From Rhodoferax sp. (GTDB lineage Bacteria; Pseudomonadota; Gammaproteobacteria; Burkholderiales; Burkholderiaceae_C): DNA of 64,000 nucleotides. Location of the stretch: NCBI GenBank assembly GCA_024235935.1, contig JACKLL010000004.1, forward strand, positions 186,001 to 250,000, in the 5' to 3' direction. Below are positions 35,950-45,282 of the stretch, one piece after another. Each line of letters begins with the position of its first letter. Position 1 is the stretch's first letter. The translations under genes and the position numbers were made by a program. The notes beneath the pieces were generated by a model. The model was not told the DNA's origin and did not search any database. It saw only the letters and a list, made by a program, of their open reading frames with translations.

Positions 35950-35967
35950 AAGCAAAATGTGCGCCAA
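35950..35967 (-). promoter_or_regulatory. Candidate sigma54 promoter of PEP-CTERM gene 2
   Basis: On the minus strand TTGGCGCACATTTTGCTT matches the -24/-12 consensus with one substitution (TGGCGC for TGGCAC), with GG-N10-GC spacing. 22 of 29 bases match the PEP-CTERM 1 promoter region. An inverted repeat CAAGTC-N8-GACTTG at 35989-36008 lies just upstream and could bind an enhancer protein. Confidence 0.7.
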
Positions 35968-36511
35968 CCTGGTGCAAACAAGCTAACACAAGTCAAATCA
36001 ACGACTTGAATTGGTGCATCCGCGCGACGCGGCCCGTTCGGCGCACATTTGTAATATTTGTCGACATCGTGAAATATTTCCTGCTGATGGCGTCGATTTG
36101 CCCGGCGCCGCTTCCTCGTCCAAACCTCATGCCGTTCGCCCAGTGAGGCAATCGCACCTCGGCGACACCAGCCGGTCATCCCATCACGGGTGATTGCCTT
36201 GGCCCGATAGGTGCCGGGACGCATGGCCGACCCAAACGGTCCCATTCGATTCAGGCGCCGGCGCGGTCTGTTTGGGGTTGCGTGGCCCTTGACATGGCGC
36301 AGCATGGCGTGCGAGACCAAGTCCAGGCCACCCAGGCTCGACAGGGTGAATGGAGATTTCTCCGCACACCGCACTTGGGCACCTCGGATCCACACGAAGG
36401 CCATGGGCAATCAACCTGACCGTTGCGATGTTCTGCAGACGCTCGAAGCGATTGCGCAAACGCAAGCTTGCATGGCGGCCGGGTCGCCCCCTTCGCTGAG
36501 GTCCCATCGCG
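35968..36511. other. Upstream region of PEP-CTERM 2 and space before rhaM
   Basis: The first 120 bp carry AT-rich dyads, including GAAATATTTC at 36071-36080. The remaining 400 bp have no convincing gene: a 154-codon frame on the minus strand has irregular, Arg-rich composition and I do not support it. A degenerate remnant is possible. Confidence 0.4.
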
Positions 36512-36838
36512 CTAGTCGCGATCAGGCTCCACCGAAAAGTGAAAGGTCTCCTCCAGTTCCTGCCGAAGCGGCTGGCCATCGGCCTGGCATTCCATGAGCG
36601 GCTCGAGGGCCCGCCACCATCGGCGGATCGTGGCATCGGGTTCGAAGCCTGGCCGCTCGACTCCGTCGAGTTCCTGATACGCAAACAGCGTCAGACCTTG
36701 GCGGTAGATCGAAAAGCTGCGCACGCCGGTGGCGCGCATCCGTTCCAGCATTTCCGGCCAGATGGCATCGTGCATCGCGCGATATTGATCGGCAGCCCCG
36801 GGTTTGAGTTTCATCGTCCAGGCGCGGCGAATGGTCAT
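36512..36838 (-). CDS. L-rhamnose mutarotase family protein
   Basis: The 108-residue ferredoxin-like-fold protein matches the RhaM family (about 104 residues) with the MHDAIWPEM segment holding the catalytic His, and the SIYRQGLTLFAYQE strand. RhaM interconverts alpha- and beta-L-rhamnose. AGGAAATACC before the ATG at 36838 decides the start. It stands alone at the edge of the sugar-catabolic locus, on the opposite strand from the Gfo/Idh gene. Members also act on related sugars, so rhamnose is not proven. Confidence 0.85.
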   Translation of the reverse strand: MTIRRAWTMKLKPGAADQYRAMHDAIWPEMLERMRATGVRSFSIYRQGLTLFAYQELDGVERPGFEPDATIRRWWRALEPLMECQADGQPLRQELEETFHFSVEPDRD

Positions 36839-37354
36839 GGTATTTCCTGTGATCGCATGTGTGGCCCTGCGGCACAAGCCTTTGGGCGCGTCGGGCCGAT
36901 CGTAACGAACCCGGCGCCTGCCGCGAACAAGCAGGGCCGGCCGTATCCCAAGGCACTGCCCATGCGTCCGACAACGCGCTGCGTTGCGACCCTATCGGGG
37001 CCGTGCCAGGCATCACCGCGCACGCAGCGAGCATGCAGCTGCTCTGCCCTGACGAAGCCCGGCCTGTACCGCGGGCTTTTGTCGCACTGCCACTTCGAAG
37101 GCCTCGGATGCACGGGCAGGTCGATGCGTGCGGCCCACACGGTCGTCCATGGCCGAACGCCTGCCCAACATGGCTTGCATTACCATATGCGCGCCTTGTT
37201 TTGCGCACTACGCTCCACGCTCCATGACGCTTCCTGCACGACAGCCTCCCCATCAGCGCGCCTTGTCGCGCCGTCCATCATGCGTGTCGGCACGCCTTCG
37301 TGATGCGGCGGCCCGCAGGGTCCCAACGGTACCGACAACCAGTCAACAAACCGC
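36839..37354. other. Divergent gap between rhaM and the Gfo/Idh gene
   Basis: About 516 bp with no recognised gene. A hairpin with a T-tail at 37055-37078 is listed separately. The divergent promoters for rhaM and the dehydrogenase must lie here, and no operator stands out. Confidence 0.4.
37055..37078 (+). terminator. Orphan terminator-like hairpin
   Basis: AAGCCCG, a 10-base loop, CGGGCTT, then TTG: a 7-bp stem with a short T-tail in the plus orientation. No plus-strand gene ends nearby, so it may terminate a small RNA or be chance. Confidence 0.35.
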
Positions 37355-38404
37355 ATGATCAAAGTTGCCATCATCGGCGCAGGCCATTTCGCCTATCGCG
37401 TCCACATTCCTGTACTTGCAGCGAGGCACGAGGTCATCCTCGACAGTGTGTGCCGCCAGGGAGCGGAAGAACTTGCGTTGATCAAGAACGAATTCGGCTT
37501 TGCCTTTGCGACAGAGTCCTGGCAGGAAATCCTTGATCGGGACATCGATATCGCGGTCATCGCGACGCCCCATCATCTGCATTTCGAGCAGGCCAAGGCT
37601 TTTCTGGAGAAGGGCTGCCATGTGCTCGTGGAAAAGCCCATGTGCCTTGACCCGCGCGAAGCCTGGGCATTGGTCGAGGCGTCGAAACGCGCCCGCCGCG
37701 AACTCGTCGTGTCCTATGGATGGCACTACAAGCCCCAGCTGGGCAAGGCTCGGCAATTGATCGAACGCATCGGGGCGATCGAACATGTGGTGTGCCATAT
37801 GGCATCCTTCACCCGGTCGGTTTTCGTGGGTGATGGCGGTGTGCCGAAGTGGAAGCAGACCAAGATTCAGCCCGAGGCCGATACATGGCAAAACGCCAGC
37901 CATGGCGGTGGCTTCGCGTTTGGACAACTGAGCCACGCACTGGGTATCCTGTTCTGGGTCAGCGATCTGCGTGTCGCCAGCGTACGCGCCATGGCGGTCC
38001 ATGCGACCAGCGGCATCGACTTGCACGACGCCGCAGTGACCCGCTTCACCAACGGGGCCACCGGAGTCCTTTCAGGCAGTTGCGGCGTACCGCCGGGACA
38101 TGGCTTTGACGTCGATATCCGCTTCTACGGCGAGCATGGTTCGGTGCTGATCGACATCGAGACTGAGCGACTGGTGCTCAAGTTGCCCGGAGGGGTGTCT
38201 GAAGTGATCGAGGTTCCCCCGGGCGCATGGCAATACAGCTGTGAAGGACCTGCCAATGCGCTGGTCGATCTTGCGCTCGGTACAGGCTCCAACCACAGCC
38301 GCGGGGATATCGGCGCACGCTCGGTGGAAACGCTGGCTGCGCTGGTGGGCTCCGCGCAGGCCGGGGGGCAGGAATTCCTGATCGAGCACTTCGGCGACGC
38401 GTAA
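37355..38404 (+). CDS. Gfo/Idh/MocA family oxidoreductase
   Basis: The 349-residue protein has an N-terminal Rossmann fold (IIGAGHFAYRVH), the signature VEKPMCLD of the family near residue 94, and a C-terminal alpha/beta sheet domain. The usual DxGxH at the active site is replaced by GQLSH, retaining the His but losing the Asp. The family includes D-apiose dehydrogenase, sugar 1-dehydrogenases and inositol dehydrogenases. Here it most likely oxidises a sugar to a lactone or a keto-sugar, or interconverts isomers. The substrate is undetermined. Confidence 0.85.
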   Translation: MIKVAIIGAGHFAYRVHIPVLAARHEVILDSVCRQGAEELALIKNEFGFAFATESWQEILDRDIDIAVIATPHHLHFEQAKAFLEKGCHVLVEKPMCLDPREAWALVEASKRARRELVVSYGWHYKPQLGKARQLIERIGAIEHVVCHMASFTRSVFVGDGGVPKWKQTKIQPEADTWQNASHGGGFAFGQLSHALGILFWVSDLRVASVRAMAVHATSGIDLHDAAVTRFTNGATGVLSGSCGVPPGHGFDVDIRFYGEHGSVLIDIETERLVLKLPGGVSEVIEVPPGAWQYSCEGPANALVDLALGTGSNHSRGDIGARSVETLAALVGSAQAGGQEFLIEHFGDA

Positions 38405-38433
38405 GGCGCAGCCTGCGGGCTCTTGTGGATGAT

Positions 38434-39339
38434 TCAGCTACCGGTCGCTTTCAAGCGCACCGTCGTCCCTGCAGCCCTCTCATGCATCAGCAGCAGGCTT
38501 GAGCAGTCCTTGCGACCCAGGCCGGCCTCGACCCCTTGCGCCATGACCTCCAGGGTGGCCTGGCCGACCGGCACCGCGCAGTCGTAGCTGCGCGCCAGCC
38601 CGATGGCGAGTCGAAGATCCTTGTGACCCAATGCCATCATGAAGCCAGGCTCGGTATTTCCAGACAGGGCGAATTGCGGGTAGACCTGCAGCGCCTGCGC
38701 ATTGGACGCCATGGTCGAGCCGAAAACGTCCAGCATGTGTTCGGGCGTCAGCCCGGCCTTCGTTCCGATGACGAACGCCTCGGCGGAAATCGCATTGCAC
38801 GCCATCGCGACATAGTTGTTGACGCATTTCGTCGCGGTTCCGTTGCCCAACGGCCCGCAGCGGATGAAGGTGTCGCCGAGCAGCCCGAAGACGGGCATCA
38901 TCGCGTCGATATCGGCCGACTCGCCGCCCATCATCAGAACGAGTTTTCCTTCGCGCGCGTGCCGTGTCGTTCGGCCAACCGGACAATCGATCATCTTCAC
39001 GCCCGCTGCGGCCAGTCGTGCGCCGATACGTCGCGTCGTGATCGGATCGATGGTGCTCATGTCGACGTAGTACGTTCCGGCACGGATTCCGTGCAGCACG
39101 CCATCCGGCCCCAGCGCAACCTCTTCGGCATCCGGTGCATCAGGCACCATGGTGAACACCGCTTGCGCATGTTCTGCCGCATTCTTTGGAGACGTCGCCT
39201 CGCGCGCACCCGCCGCAAGCAGCGATGCCATCGCATCGCGATGGACGTCGAATACCGTCAGGTCATAGCCGCCGTGCAGCAGCCGTTCGGCGATCGGTTT
39301 GCCCATGGCGCCAAGCCCAATGAAGGCGATGCTTTTCAT
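38434..39339 (-). CDS. NAD(P)-dependent beta-hydroxyacid dehydrogenase (HIBADH/GlxR-like)
   Basis: The 301-residue protein has the NAD-binding motif FIGLGAMGKP, the DCPVGRTTRHAREGKL substrate loop (the usual DAPVSGG is altered) and the catalytic Lys in GNGTATKCVNN. The family reduces tartronate semialdehyde, oxidises 3-hydroxyisobutyrate and related acids. GGGAGCTCGAC precedes the ATG. It is convergent with the Gfo/Idh gene and downstream of the LysR gene on the minus strand; it probably acts late in the sugar-acid pathway. Confidence 0.88.
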   Translation of the reverse strand: MKSIAFIGLGAMGKPIAERLLHGGYDLTVFDVHRDAMASLLAAGAREATSPKNAAEHAQAVFTMVPDAPDAEEVALGPDGVLHGIRAGTYYVDMSTIDPITTRRIGARLAAAGVKMIDCPVGRTTRHAREGKLVLMMGGESADIDAMMPVFGLLGDTFIRCGPLGNGTATKCVNNYVAMACNAISAEAFVIGTKAGLTPEHMLDVFGSTMASNAQALQVYPQFALSGNTEPGFMMALGHKDLRLAIGLARSYDCAVPVGQATLEVMAQGVEAGLGRKDCSSLLLMHERAAGTTVRLKATGS

Positions 39340-39401
39340 GTCGAGCTCCCTGGTGTGAAGTGCGAATGCGGCTGGCCGCATGTTACGCCGCGCGCGCCGG
39401 C

Positions 39402-40361
39402 TCAGGAACCGGTGTGCGGCCTGGGCGCAATTTGCCGCAAGGCGGCCACCATCAGATGGGCGGCAGGCGACAGTACCGTGTCTCTGCGGGTGACGATTCC
39501 ATAGGATTCGGTTCTGGACCGGATCTCCAGCGGCAACCGGTGCGCCAGGCCATGCCGCACGCACAGATCCATGTTTTCTGCCGTGAGCAGTGCAACGGGA
39601 TGGTTCGGCTCCTGCAGCAGCAGCATGGTGACGAAAATCGACGATGTTTCCGTCGTGTGCTCCGGCAACGGCAGGCCCGCCTCCTGGAATTCGCGCTCGA
39701 GCAGGTTGCGCAGCGGCATCAGGCTCGGATACAGGATCCAGTTGAGACCTGCGAGTTCGGCAAGCGTGACATGGCTCTGGTGTACCAGCGGGTGTCGCGG
39801 ACCGACAGCCACGGCGACCCGCTCGTCGCGCAGCATTTCGTAGGCGTAGCGTTCGGGCTGCATGGCGATGGTGATGCGGCAGATCGCCAGATCCAGCCGG
39901 CCTTCGTCGAGCGCCGAAAGCAAGCCGGCGCTGGTGTCCTCGCGCAGATTGACCGACAAGGCAGGCTGGGACTCCCGCAACAAGGTCAGCGCCGGCACGA
40001 CGACCGCAGGCAATGCGCCTCCGATGGCGCCGACGCGCAGCCGTCCCCCCTTGCCTGTCAGCACCCCCGTGAACTCCTCGCGCAGGTGCGCCAGGTCGGA
40101 CTGCAGCAGGCGCGCATACCGCAGCACGCACCGCCCCAGTTCATTGGCCTGCACCCCGCGCTTGGAGCGCACGAACAGACGGGCGTCGAACGTGACCTCG
40201 ATCTCATGCAGCATCTTGGTCGCCGCAGGCTGGGTCATGGCCAGTTGTTCCGCGGCCTGGTGCAGCGAGCCTGCTTCGTCCAGCGCGATCAGAAACACCA
40301 GTTGCTTGAAGCGCAGCCGCGCGCTGATGGACTGCAAACTGGGGGTCTTATCCATAATCAT
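39402..40361 (-). CDS. LysR family transcriptional regulator
   Basis: The 319-residue protein has an N-terminal winged helix (LHQAAEQLAMTQPAATKMLHEIE) and a substrate-binding domain of the LysR co-inducer type. It is divergent from the first Bug gene at 40494 and upstream of the HIBADH gene on the same strand, so it likely regulates both sides of the locus. ATG 40355 (MDKTP) is a possible alternative start. Confidence 0.92.
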   Translation of the reverse strand: MIMDKTPSLQSISARLRFKQLVFLIALDEAGSLHQAAEQLAMTQPAATKMLHEIEVTFDARLFVRSKRGVQANELGRCVLRYARLLQSDLAHLREEFTGVLTGKGGRLRVGAIGGALPAVVVPALTLLRESQPALSVNLREDTSAGLLSALDEGRLDLAICRITIAMQPERYAYEMLRDERVAVAVGPRHPLVHQSHVTLAELAGLNWILYPSLMPLRNLLEREFQEAGLPLPEHTTETSSIFVTMLLLQEPNHPVALLTAENMDLCVRHGLAHRLPLEIRSRTESYGIVTRRDTVLSPAAHLMVAALRQIAPRPHTGS

Positions 40362-40368
40362 TGGTTAT
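40354..40368. promoter_or_regulatory. Inverted repeat ATAA-N7-TTAT at the LysR/tctC divergent start
   Basis: ATAA-N7-TTAT overlaps the LysR start codon region. LysR sites often centre on a T-N11-A dyad, and this position suits autoregulation, but the repeat is short and AT-rich. Confidence 0.3.
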
Positions 40369-40493
40369 CAATAGATGGCGACATTTCATTATGCACAGGT
40401 GGCATCCGATCCCAATAATGTCGCACTTGCTAAAGAAATACTTGGAAGTTTCGCGGACCACCGCGGGCCATGGCTGAAATCAGGAGACATATC

Positions 40494-41522
40494 ATGGAGT
40501 TATCACTCAAGCGCTTCCTCGCTGCACCTGCAAACCGGCCCTCGCGCTGGCGCGTGCCCATGGCAATTCTTGGCTCGGTGACGGTGGCAGCCGTCGTGAT
40601 GGCCTTGCCCGTGACCGCTCTCGCCGCCTATCCGGACAAGCCGATTCGGCTGGTGGTGCCGTTCCCGCCGGGCGGCGCGGTCGACTTCTTCGCCCGCGTC
40701 GTGCAACCGGCATTGTCCGAGGAGCTGGGGCAATCGATCGTGATCGAGAACAAGGCAGGTGCCAGCGGAATGGTCGGCGCCGCGCTGGTGGCGCGGGCTG
40801 CGCCGGATGGCTACACACTGCTGATCGGCAACATTGCATCGCTGGCAATCAATGTCGGCATCTATGCCAAGATGCCCTACGACCCGCGCAAGGACCTCAC
40901 CCCCATCGTGCGCACGGTGGACGTCAACTACGTGATGGCGGTGCCGCCGTCAGTTCCTGCCAGGACCGTGCCCGAGTTCATCAGCTATGTGAAGGCCAAC
41001 GGCGCAAAGGTGTCCTACGGTAGCGCGGGCAACGGCAGCCTGCCGCATCTGGGAACCGAATTGTTCAAGGCGATGACCGGCACGCAGATGACCCATGTGC
41101 CCTACAAGGGCGGAGGGCCGATGGTGACTGACCTGCTTGGCGGTCAGATCCAGGTAGCGATCGCAGACCAGGCGAACCTGATGCCGCACGTACAGTCCGG
41201 CAAGCTGCGCGCCCTGGCTGTGGCCACCGCCAAGCGCTCACCGAATGCACCCGACATTCCCACCATTGCAGAGACCTTGCCCGGTTTCGAGGCGACCGCC
41301 TGGCAAGGCCTGGCGGCGCCCGCGGGCCTCGCCCCAGAGGTCACCAAGCGGATCAATGAGGCCTTCAACAAGGTCATGGCCATTCCCGCCGTGCGCGACA
41401 AATTGGTGGGCGCAGGCCTGGCGCCGGTAGGCGGTACCCCGGAGCAGTTCAGCCGCTTCATCGACAGCGAGATCACCAAGTGGTCGAAGATTGCCAAGGA
41501 CGTGGGCGCGACGGCGGACTGA
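40494..41522 (+). CDS. Tripartite tricarboxylate transporter substrate-binding protein (Bug family) 1
   Basis: The 342-residue protein has a signal segment ending VTALAA and the Bug-family start YPDKPIRLVVPFPPGG. It has the typical AYPDKPI mature N-terminus and two lobes closing over a carboxylate-containing ligand. AGGAGA lies seven bases before the ATG at 40494. The TctA/TctB membrane partners are not encoded nearby, as is common for Bug proteins. The ligand is unknown; an organic acid is expected. Confidence 0.93.
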   Translation: MELSLKRFLAAPANRPSRWRVPMAILGSVTVAAVVMALPVTALAAYPDKPIRLVVPFPPGGAVDFFARVVQPALSEELGQSIVIENKAGASGMVGAALVARAAPDGYTLLIGNIASLAINVGIYAKMPYDPRKDLTPIVRTVDVNYVMAVPPSVPARTVPEFISYVKANGAKVSYGSAGNGSLPHLGTELFKAMTGTQMTHVPYKGGGPMVTDLLGGQIQVAIADQANLMPHVQSGKLRALAVATAKRSPNAPDIPTIAETLPGFEATAWQGLAAPAGLAPEVTKRINEAFNKVMAIPAVRDKLVGAGLAPVGGTPEQFSRFIDSEITKWSKIAKDVGATAD

Positions 41523-41633
41523 GGGCTCGAGTCTCACCACTCCTGCGACGGCTGGCGCGCCTTGCAGAGGCATGAGAGCAGCGCTGAAACGGGCGATCGG
41601 CCCAACCCAACTTTAGAACGGAAAGGAAATCCC

Positions 41634-42602
41634 ATGCTGCAATTCCGATGGTTCAGGCGCCTTGGCGCACTCTTGGCGATTTGTCTGCCTGCGCTGGCCA
41701 GTGCCCAGTACCCGAACAAGCCGGTGAAGCTGATCGTGCCCTACCCGGCCGGCACGGCTGCAGACGCTTTGGTGCGCCTGGTCGGGGATCGATTGGGCGC
41801 TGGACTGGGCCAGCCGGTTGTGATCGACAACCGTCCTGGCGCCGGCGGCAACATCGGCGCCGAAGCGGTCGCCAAATCATCCAAGGATGGCTACACCTTG
41901 CTGCTGGCAACGGTGGACCATGCAAGCAATCCGAGCCTGTACCGATCGGCCGGCTACGACCTGGTCCGGGACTTTGTCGGCGTCGCCACGCTGGCCCGGA
42001 TCCCCGGCCTGCTGGTCGTCCCGGCCGACTCACCCGCCAAGAACGTACAGGAACTGGTCGCGCTGGCAAAGGCCAGGCCGGGCAGCCTGAATTTCGCGTC
42101 CGGCGGCAATGGCAGCCAGGCCCACTTCGGCGGCGAGATGTTCAAGCAACTGACGGGCGTCGACGTGGTCCATGTGCCTTACAAAGGCGGCCCGGACATG
42201 GTGCTTTCGCTGCTGTCGAACCAGGTGGCATTCGCCTTTCCGACCTTTGTCACGGTCTTGCAGAACGTGCAGGCGGGCAAGATGCGTGCGCTGGCCGTGA
42301 CCAGCGCCACGCGCAATCCCAGGCTGCCGGATGTCCCGACCATGAAAGAGGCGCTGCCGCCAGGATTCGAGCTCAACGCCTGGTTCGGCATCCTCGCGCC
42401 CGCCGGTGTTCCTGCAGACGTCGTGAATCGTCTGAACACCGAAATCAACAAGGTCTTGAATGACCCGGCGATACGCGAACGCATGCAGGCCGATGGCACT
42501 GCCGTGTTCACCAGCACACCCGAGGAGTTCGCCGCGCTGATGAAGAGCGATACGGCACGCCTGGCGGACATCGTGAAGAAGTCCGGCATCCGGATCGACT
42601 GA
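41634..42602 (+). CDS. Tripartite tricarboxylate transporter substrate-binding protein (Bug family) 2
   Basis: The 322-residue protein has a signal peptide (LLAICLPALASA) and a Bug mature start AQYPNKPVKLIVPYPAGT. It is a diverged paralogue of the preceding Bug protein, with the same fold and probably a related ligand. GGAAAGGAAATCCC precedes the ATG at 41634. Membrane subunits are again absent. Confidence 0.93.
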   Translation: MLQFRWFRRLGALLAICLPALASAQYPNKPVKLIVPYPAGTAADALVRLVGDRLGAGLGQPVVIDNRPGAGGNIGAEAVAKSSKDGYTLLLATVDHASNPSLYRSAGYDLVRDFVGVATLARIPGLLVVPADSPAKNVQELVALAKARPGSLNFASGGNGSQAHFGGEMFKQLTGVDVVHVPYKGGPDMVLSLLSNQVAFAFPTFVTVLQNVQAGKMRALAVTSATRNPRLPDVPTMKEALPPGFELNAWFGILAPAGVPADVVNRLNTEINKVLNDPAIRERMQADGTAVFTSTPEEFAALMKSDTARLADIVKKSGIRID

Positions 42603-42744
42603 AGCCGCGCCCGCACATCTTTTGAATGGACAAGCATACCCATGCCCGAAGCAGCCACACCATGGACCCTGCCCTCCCGTCGGCAGTCCGGGAAGAATGT
42701 CCTTGCGGCATTCATCGCCTGCGCCAGGAGCCCGAGCACTGGCC

Positions 42745-44436
42745 ATGATGCCTGACGACCTGGATCTGGCATCTGCCGCGCTGCCTTTGCGAGCAGGCGG
42801 GCTGGACATGGTGCTGCATGAAGGCCAGCTGCTCGACATCCGGTATGCCGGTCTGGACATCTGGCGCACCGTCATGTTCCTGTACCGCGATCCGGCCTGG
42901 GCCACACCGCGCCACGTGGCGACAAGCCGCGCGATCGACGTACGCGAGGACGGCTTTGCCCTGCAGCTGGATGGCCGATGCCCGGCGGTTCCAGCGCTCC
43001 GCTGGAATACCGACGTGCAGGGCTTTGCGGATGGCCGTATCCGGTACAGCGTCGAGATCGAAGTCGGCAGCGACCTGCAGACCAGTCGAACCGGCCTGTG
43101 CGTCCTGCATCCTGCGTCGGCGGCCGGAGCTGCGCTGGAGGTCGAGCATGTCGATGGCCGCGTCTCGCGCACCCGGTTCCCCGAACGTATTGCGCCATGG
43201 CAGCCGTTCACCCAGATCCGGGCGCTGCGGCACCGGTTCGCGCCGGGCGGATGGGCCATCTGCCAGTTCGACGGCGACGACTTCGAGATGGAAGACCAGC
43301 GCAACTTTTCGGATGCGTCCTTCAAGACCTACAGCCGCTCGAACTTCATGCCCCGCCCGTTTCGACTCGATGGCGGCGCCGTACTGCGGCAGTCCGTCAC
43401 GCTGTGGCTGGAACAGCGACCGCGCCGCAACCGCCGGACCCTTGCCGACGAACGGATGCACGTGACCGTGTCAACGGAAAAGATCGGAAACCTGCCGGCG
43501 ATGCGCTTGCTCGCGCCCGCGCAGAGACTGGCACCGCGGGCGGGTGCGCAGGCAGCCTCGCATGTGCGCATCGATCTGCGTGCGTGGTCACCGGCCACAT
43601 CGCCGACACCCCCGTTGGCCCTGCACGCCTTCGCGGACGCCGGGGTCCCGTTCCGCCTGGACCTGCTGCTGAATGACGATGCCCATGCCGAGCTTGCCTG
43701 CAAGGCGCTGGCAGCGGCATGCAGTGCACATCACCTGGCGGTGGGCGAACTGGCCATCTTCCCGACCAGCGGACGTTCCGTGGATACCGCCAGGCGTTTC
43801 TTTCCCGGTGCGCGTATCGGCGGGGGAACCCCTTACTTCTTTACGAACCTGAATCGGATGGCATTGCCGCCGCGGCTTGACTTCGTCACCTATACGACCT
43901 GTCCGATCATCCATGTGGCCGATGACGCCTCCGTCATGCAGTCGCTGTCCACCCTGAACGCGCAGGTGGCCACCGCGCGCGCGCGCGGCATCCGCGCGCC
44001 CCTGCATGTCGGCCCGATCGGGATCGGCATGTCCCTGGATCCGTTTGGTGTCAGCGTCCATCCGGAACCGGGATACCCGATGGCAATGGCAAGCGAGGAT
44101 CCGCGCGACCAGGCCATGTTCGGGCAGGCCTGGATGCTGGGATACCTTTGCCGAATGGCGGCGGCCGGCGTTACCTCGGTGACGCTGACCCATGCCGACG
44201 TCCTCGATGCCTTGGGTGCTCTGGTGGCATGCAAGGGCGCATCGATCCGCAAGGTGCGCAACCCGGATCCTGATCGGCTCGCCGTGCTGGCAGTGGACGG
44301 TGGCAAGACCTGCAGCATGTGGTTTGCCAACCTGAGCGCAACGCCCCAGCACCTCGCGCTGAAGCTGCCGTGGACTCCGCAGCGCCTGTCATTGCGCCTG
44401 GCGCCCTACAGCTGGGCGAACCCGGCATTCCCATGA
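42745..44436 (+). CDS. D-apionate lactonase-like protein
   Basis: The protein (about 563 residues from ATG 42745) has an N-terminal beta-rich part with RNFSDASFKTYSRSNFM and FEMEDQ, and a C-terminal barrel-like half with LHVGPIGIGM. This arrangement resembles the D-apionate lactonase (ApnL) family, which opens apionolactone to apionate. The match is from memory of family features, not a search, so treat it as a hypothesis. No signal peptide is visible, so it is cytoplasmic. Starts at 42748 or 42697 are alternatives. It follows two Bug genes and precedes an SDR. Confidence 0.5.
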   Translation: MMPDDLDLASAALPLRAGGLDMVLHEGQLLDIRYAGLDIWRTVMFLYRDPAWATPRHVATSRAIDVREDGFALQLDGRCPAVPALRWNTDVQGFADGRIRYSVEIEVGSDLQTSRTGLCVLHPASAAGAALEVEHVDGRVSRTRFPERIAPWQPFTQIRALRHRFAPGGWAICQFDGDDFEMEDQRNFSDASFKTYSRSNFMPRPFRLDGGAVLRQSVTLWLEQRPRRNRRTLADERMHVTVSTEKIGNLPAMRLLAPAQRLAPRAGAQAASHVRIDLRAWSPATSPTPPLALHAFADAGVPFRLDLLLNDDAHAELACKALAAACSAHHLAVGELAIFPTSGRSVDTARRFFPGARIGGGTPYFFTNLNRMALPPRLDFVTYTTCPIIHVADDASVMQSLSTLNAQVATARARGIRAPLHVGPIGIGMSLDPFGVSVHPEPGYPMAMASEDPRDQAMFGQAWMLGYLCRMAAAGVTSVTLTHADVLDALGALVACKGASIRKVRNPDPDRLAVLAVDGGKTCSMWFANLSATPQHLALKLPWTPQRLSLRLAPYSWANPAFP

Positions 44437-44461
44437 ATCTGTCACCAGAAAGGAACCAGAA

Positions 44462-45214
44462 ATGTCATCAGGTCGTTTGAAGAATCGAAATGCCGTGGTC
44501 ACCGGCGGAGCACAGGGCATCGGCTTTGCCGTAGCCCAGCGGCTGCTGGACGAGGGGGCACAGGTGGCGCTGTGGGACATCGACGTGCAGTGCCTGTCGG
44601 AGGCGAAATCGCAGCTACGCGGCGGCACTGCGGTGTTCACCCACCCCGTCGATGTCACTTCACTGGAACAGGTGGAAGCGGCAACCGCGGCCAGTGCACA
44701 AGCCATGGGCGGTATCGACATACTCGTGAACAGCGCTGGCATCGCCGGCATGAATGCACCGCTGGCCGAATATCCGGCGGCCGAATGGCGCAAGGTGATG
44801 GATATCAATCTGCTGGGAACCTTCCATGTGAACCAGGCGGTGGTCAAGCACATGATGGCCAGGGACTACGGCCGTATCGTCAACATTGCGTCGATCGCTG
44901 GCAAGGAGGGCAATCCCAACGCCGCTGCCTACAGTGCATCCAAGGCAGGTGTCATCGCATTGACCAAGAGCCTGGGCAAGGAGGTCGCCAAACGCAATAT
45001 TGCCGTCAATGCCATCACGCCGGCGGCAGCGAAGACCAAGATATTCGATCAGATGCTGCCGGAGCACATCGAATACATGCTGTCGCGTATCCCGCGCGGG
45101 CGCTTCGTCCAGGTGGAGGAGATTGCCGCCATGGTGTCGTGGCTGGTGTCCGAGGAGAACTCGTTCACCACGGGCGCGGTGTTCGACCTGTCCGGGGGCC
45201 GCGCCACCTATTGA
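44462..45214 (+). CDS. Short-chain dehydrogenase/reductase (FabG-like)
   Basis: The 250-residue protein has cofactor motif TGGAQGIG, NSAG, and the catalytic tetrad Ser (NIASIAG), Tyr and Lys (YSASK). It is a classical SDR that probably oxidises or reduces a sugar, sugar acid or keto acid of this pathway. AGAAAGGAACC precedes the ATG. It follows the apionate lactonase-like gene by 25 bp. Its end marks the AT-rich regulatory island. Confidence 0.92.
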   Translation: MSSGRLKNRNAVVTGGAQGIGFAVAQRLLDEGAQVALWDIDVQCLSEAKSQLRGGTAVFTHPVDVTSLEQVEAATAASAQAMGGIDILVNSAGIAGMNAPLAEYPAAEWRKVMDINLLGTFHVNQAVVKHMMARDYGRIVNIASIAGKEGNPNAAAYSASKAGVIALTKSLGKEVAKRNIAVNAITPAAAKTKIFDQMLPEHIEYMLSRIPRGRFVQVEEIAAMVSWLVSEENSFTTGAVFDLSGGRATY

Positions 45215-45282
45215 TGGCGCCGCGGTGGGACATGCGGGATGCCACGATGGAAAAAGTTGCGATGCAAATGCAGACTTCGGAC

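Noticed and set aside
36071..36080. GAAATATTTC as an activator site shared with PEP-CTERM 1
   Set aside because: A related GAAATATT at 33140 lies at a quite different distance from its promoter, so the match looks accidental.
35946..36410. 154-codon minus-strand frame upstream of PEP-CTERM 2
   Set aside because: No domain, irregular basic composition, no ribosome site; overlaps the sigma54 promoter region.
40375..40581. 68-codon frame between LysR and the first Bug gene
   Set aside because: It runs into the Bug coding region in another frame; the Bug ATG at 40494 has a strong ribosome site.
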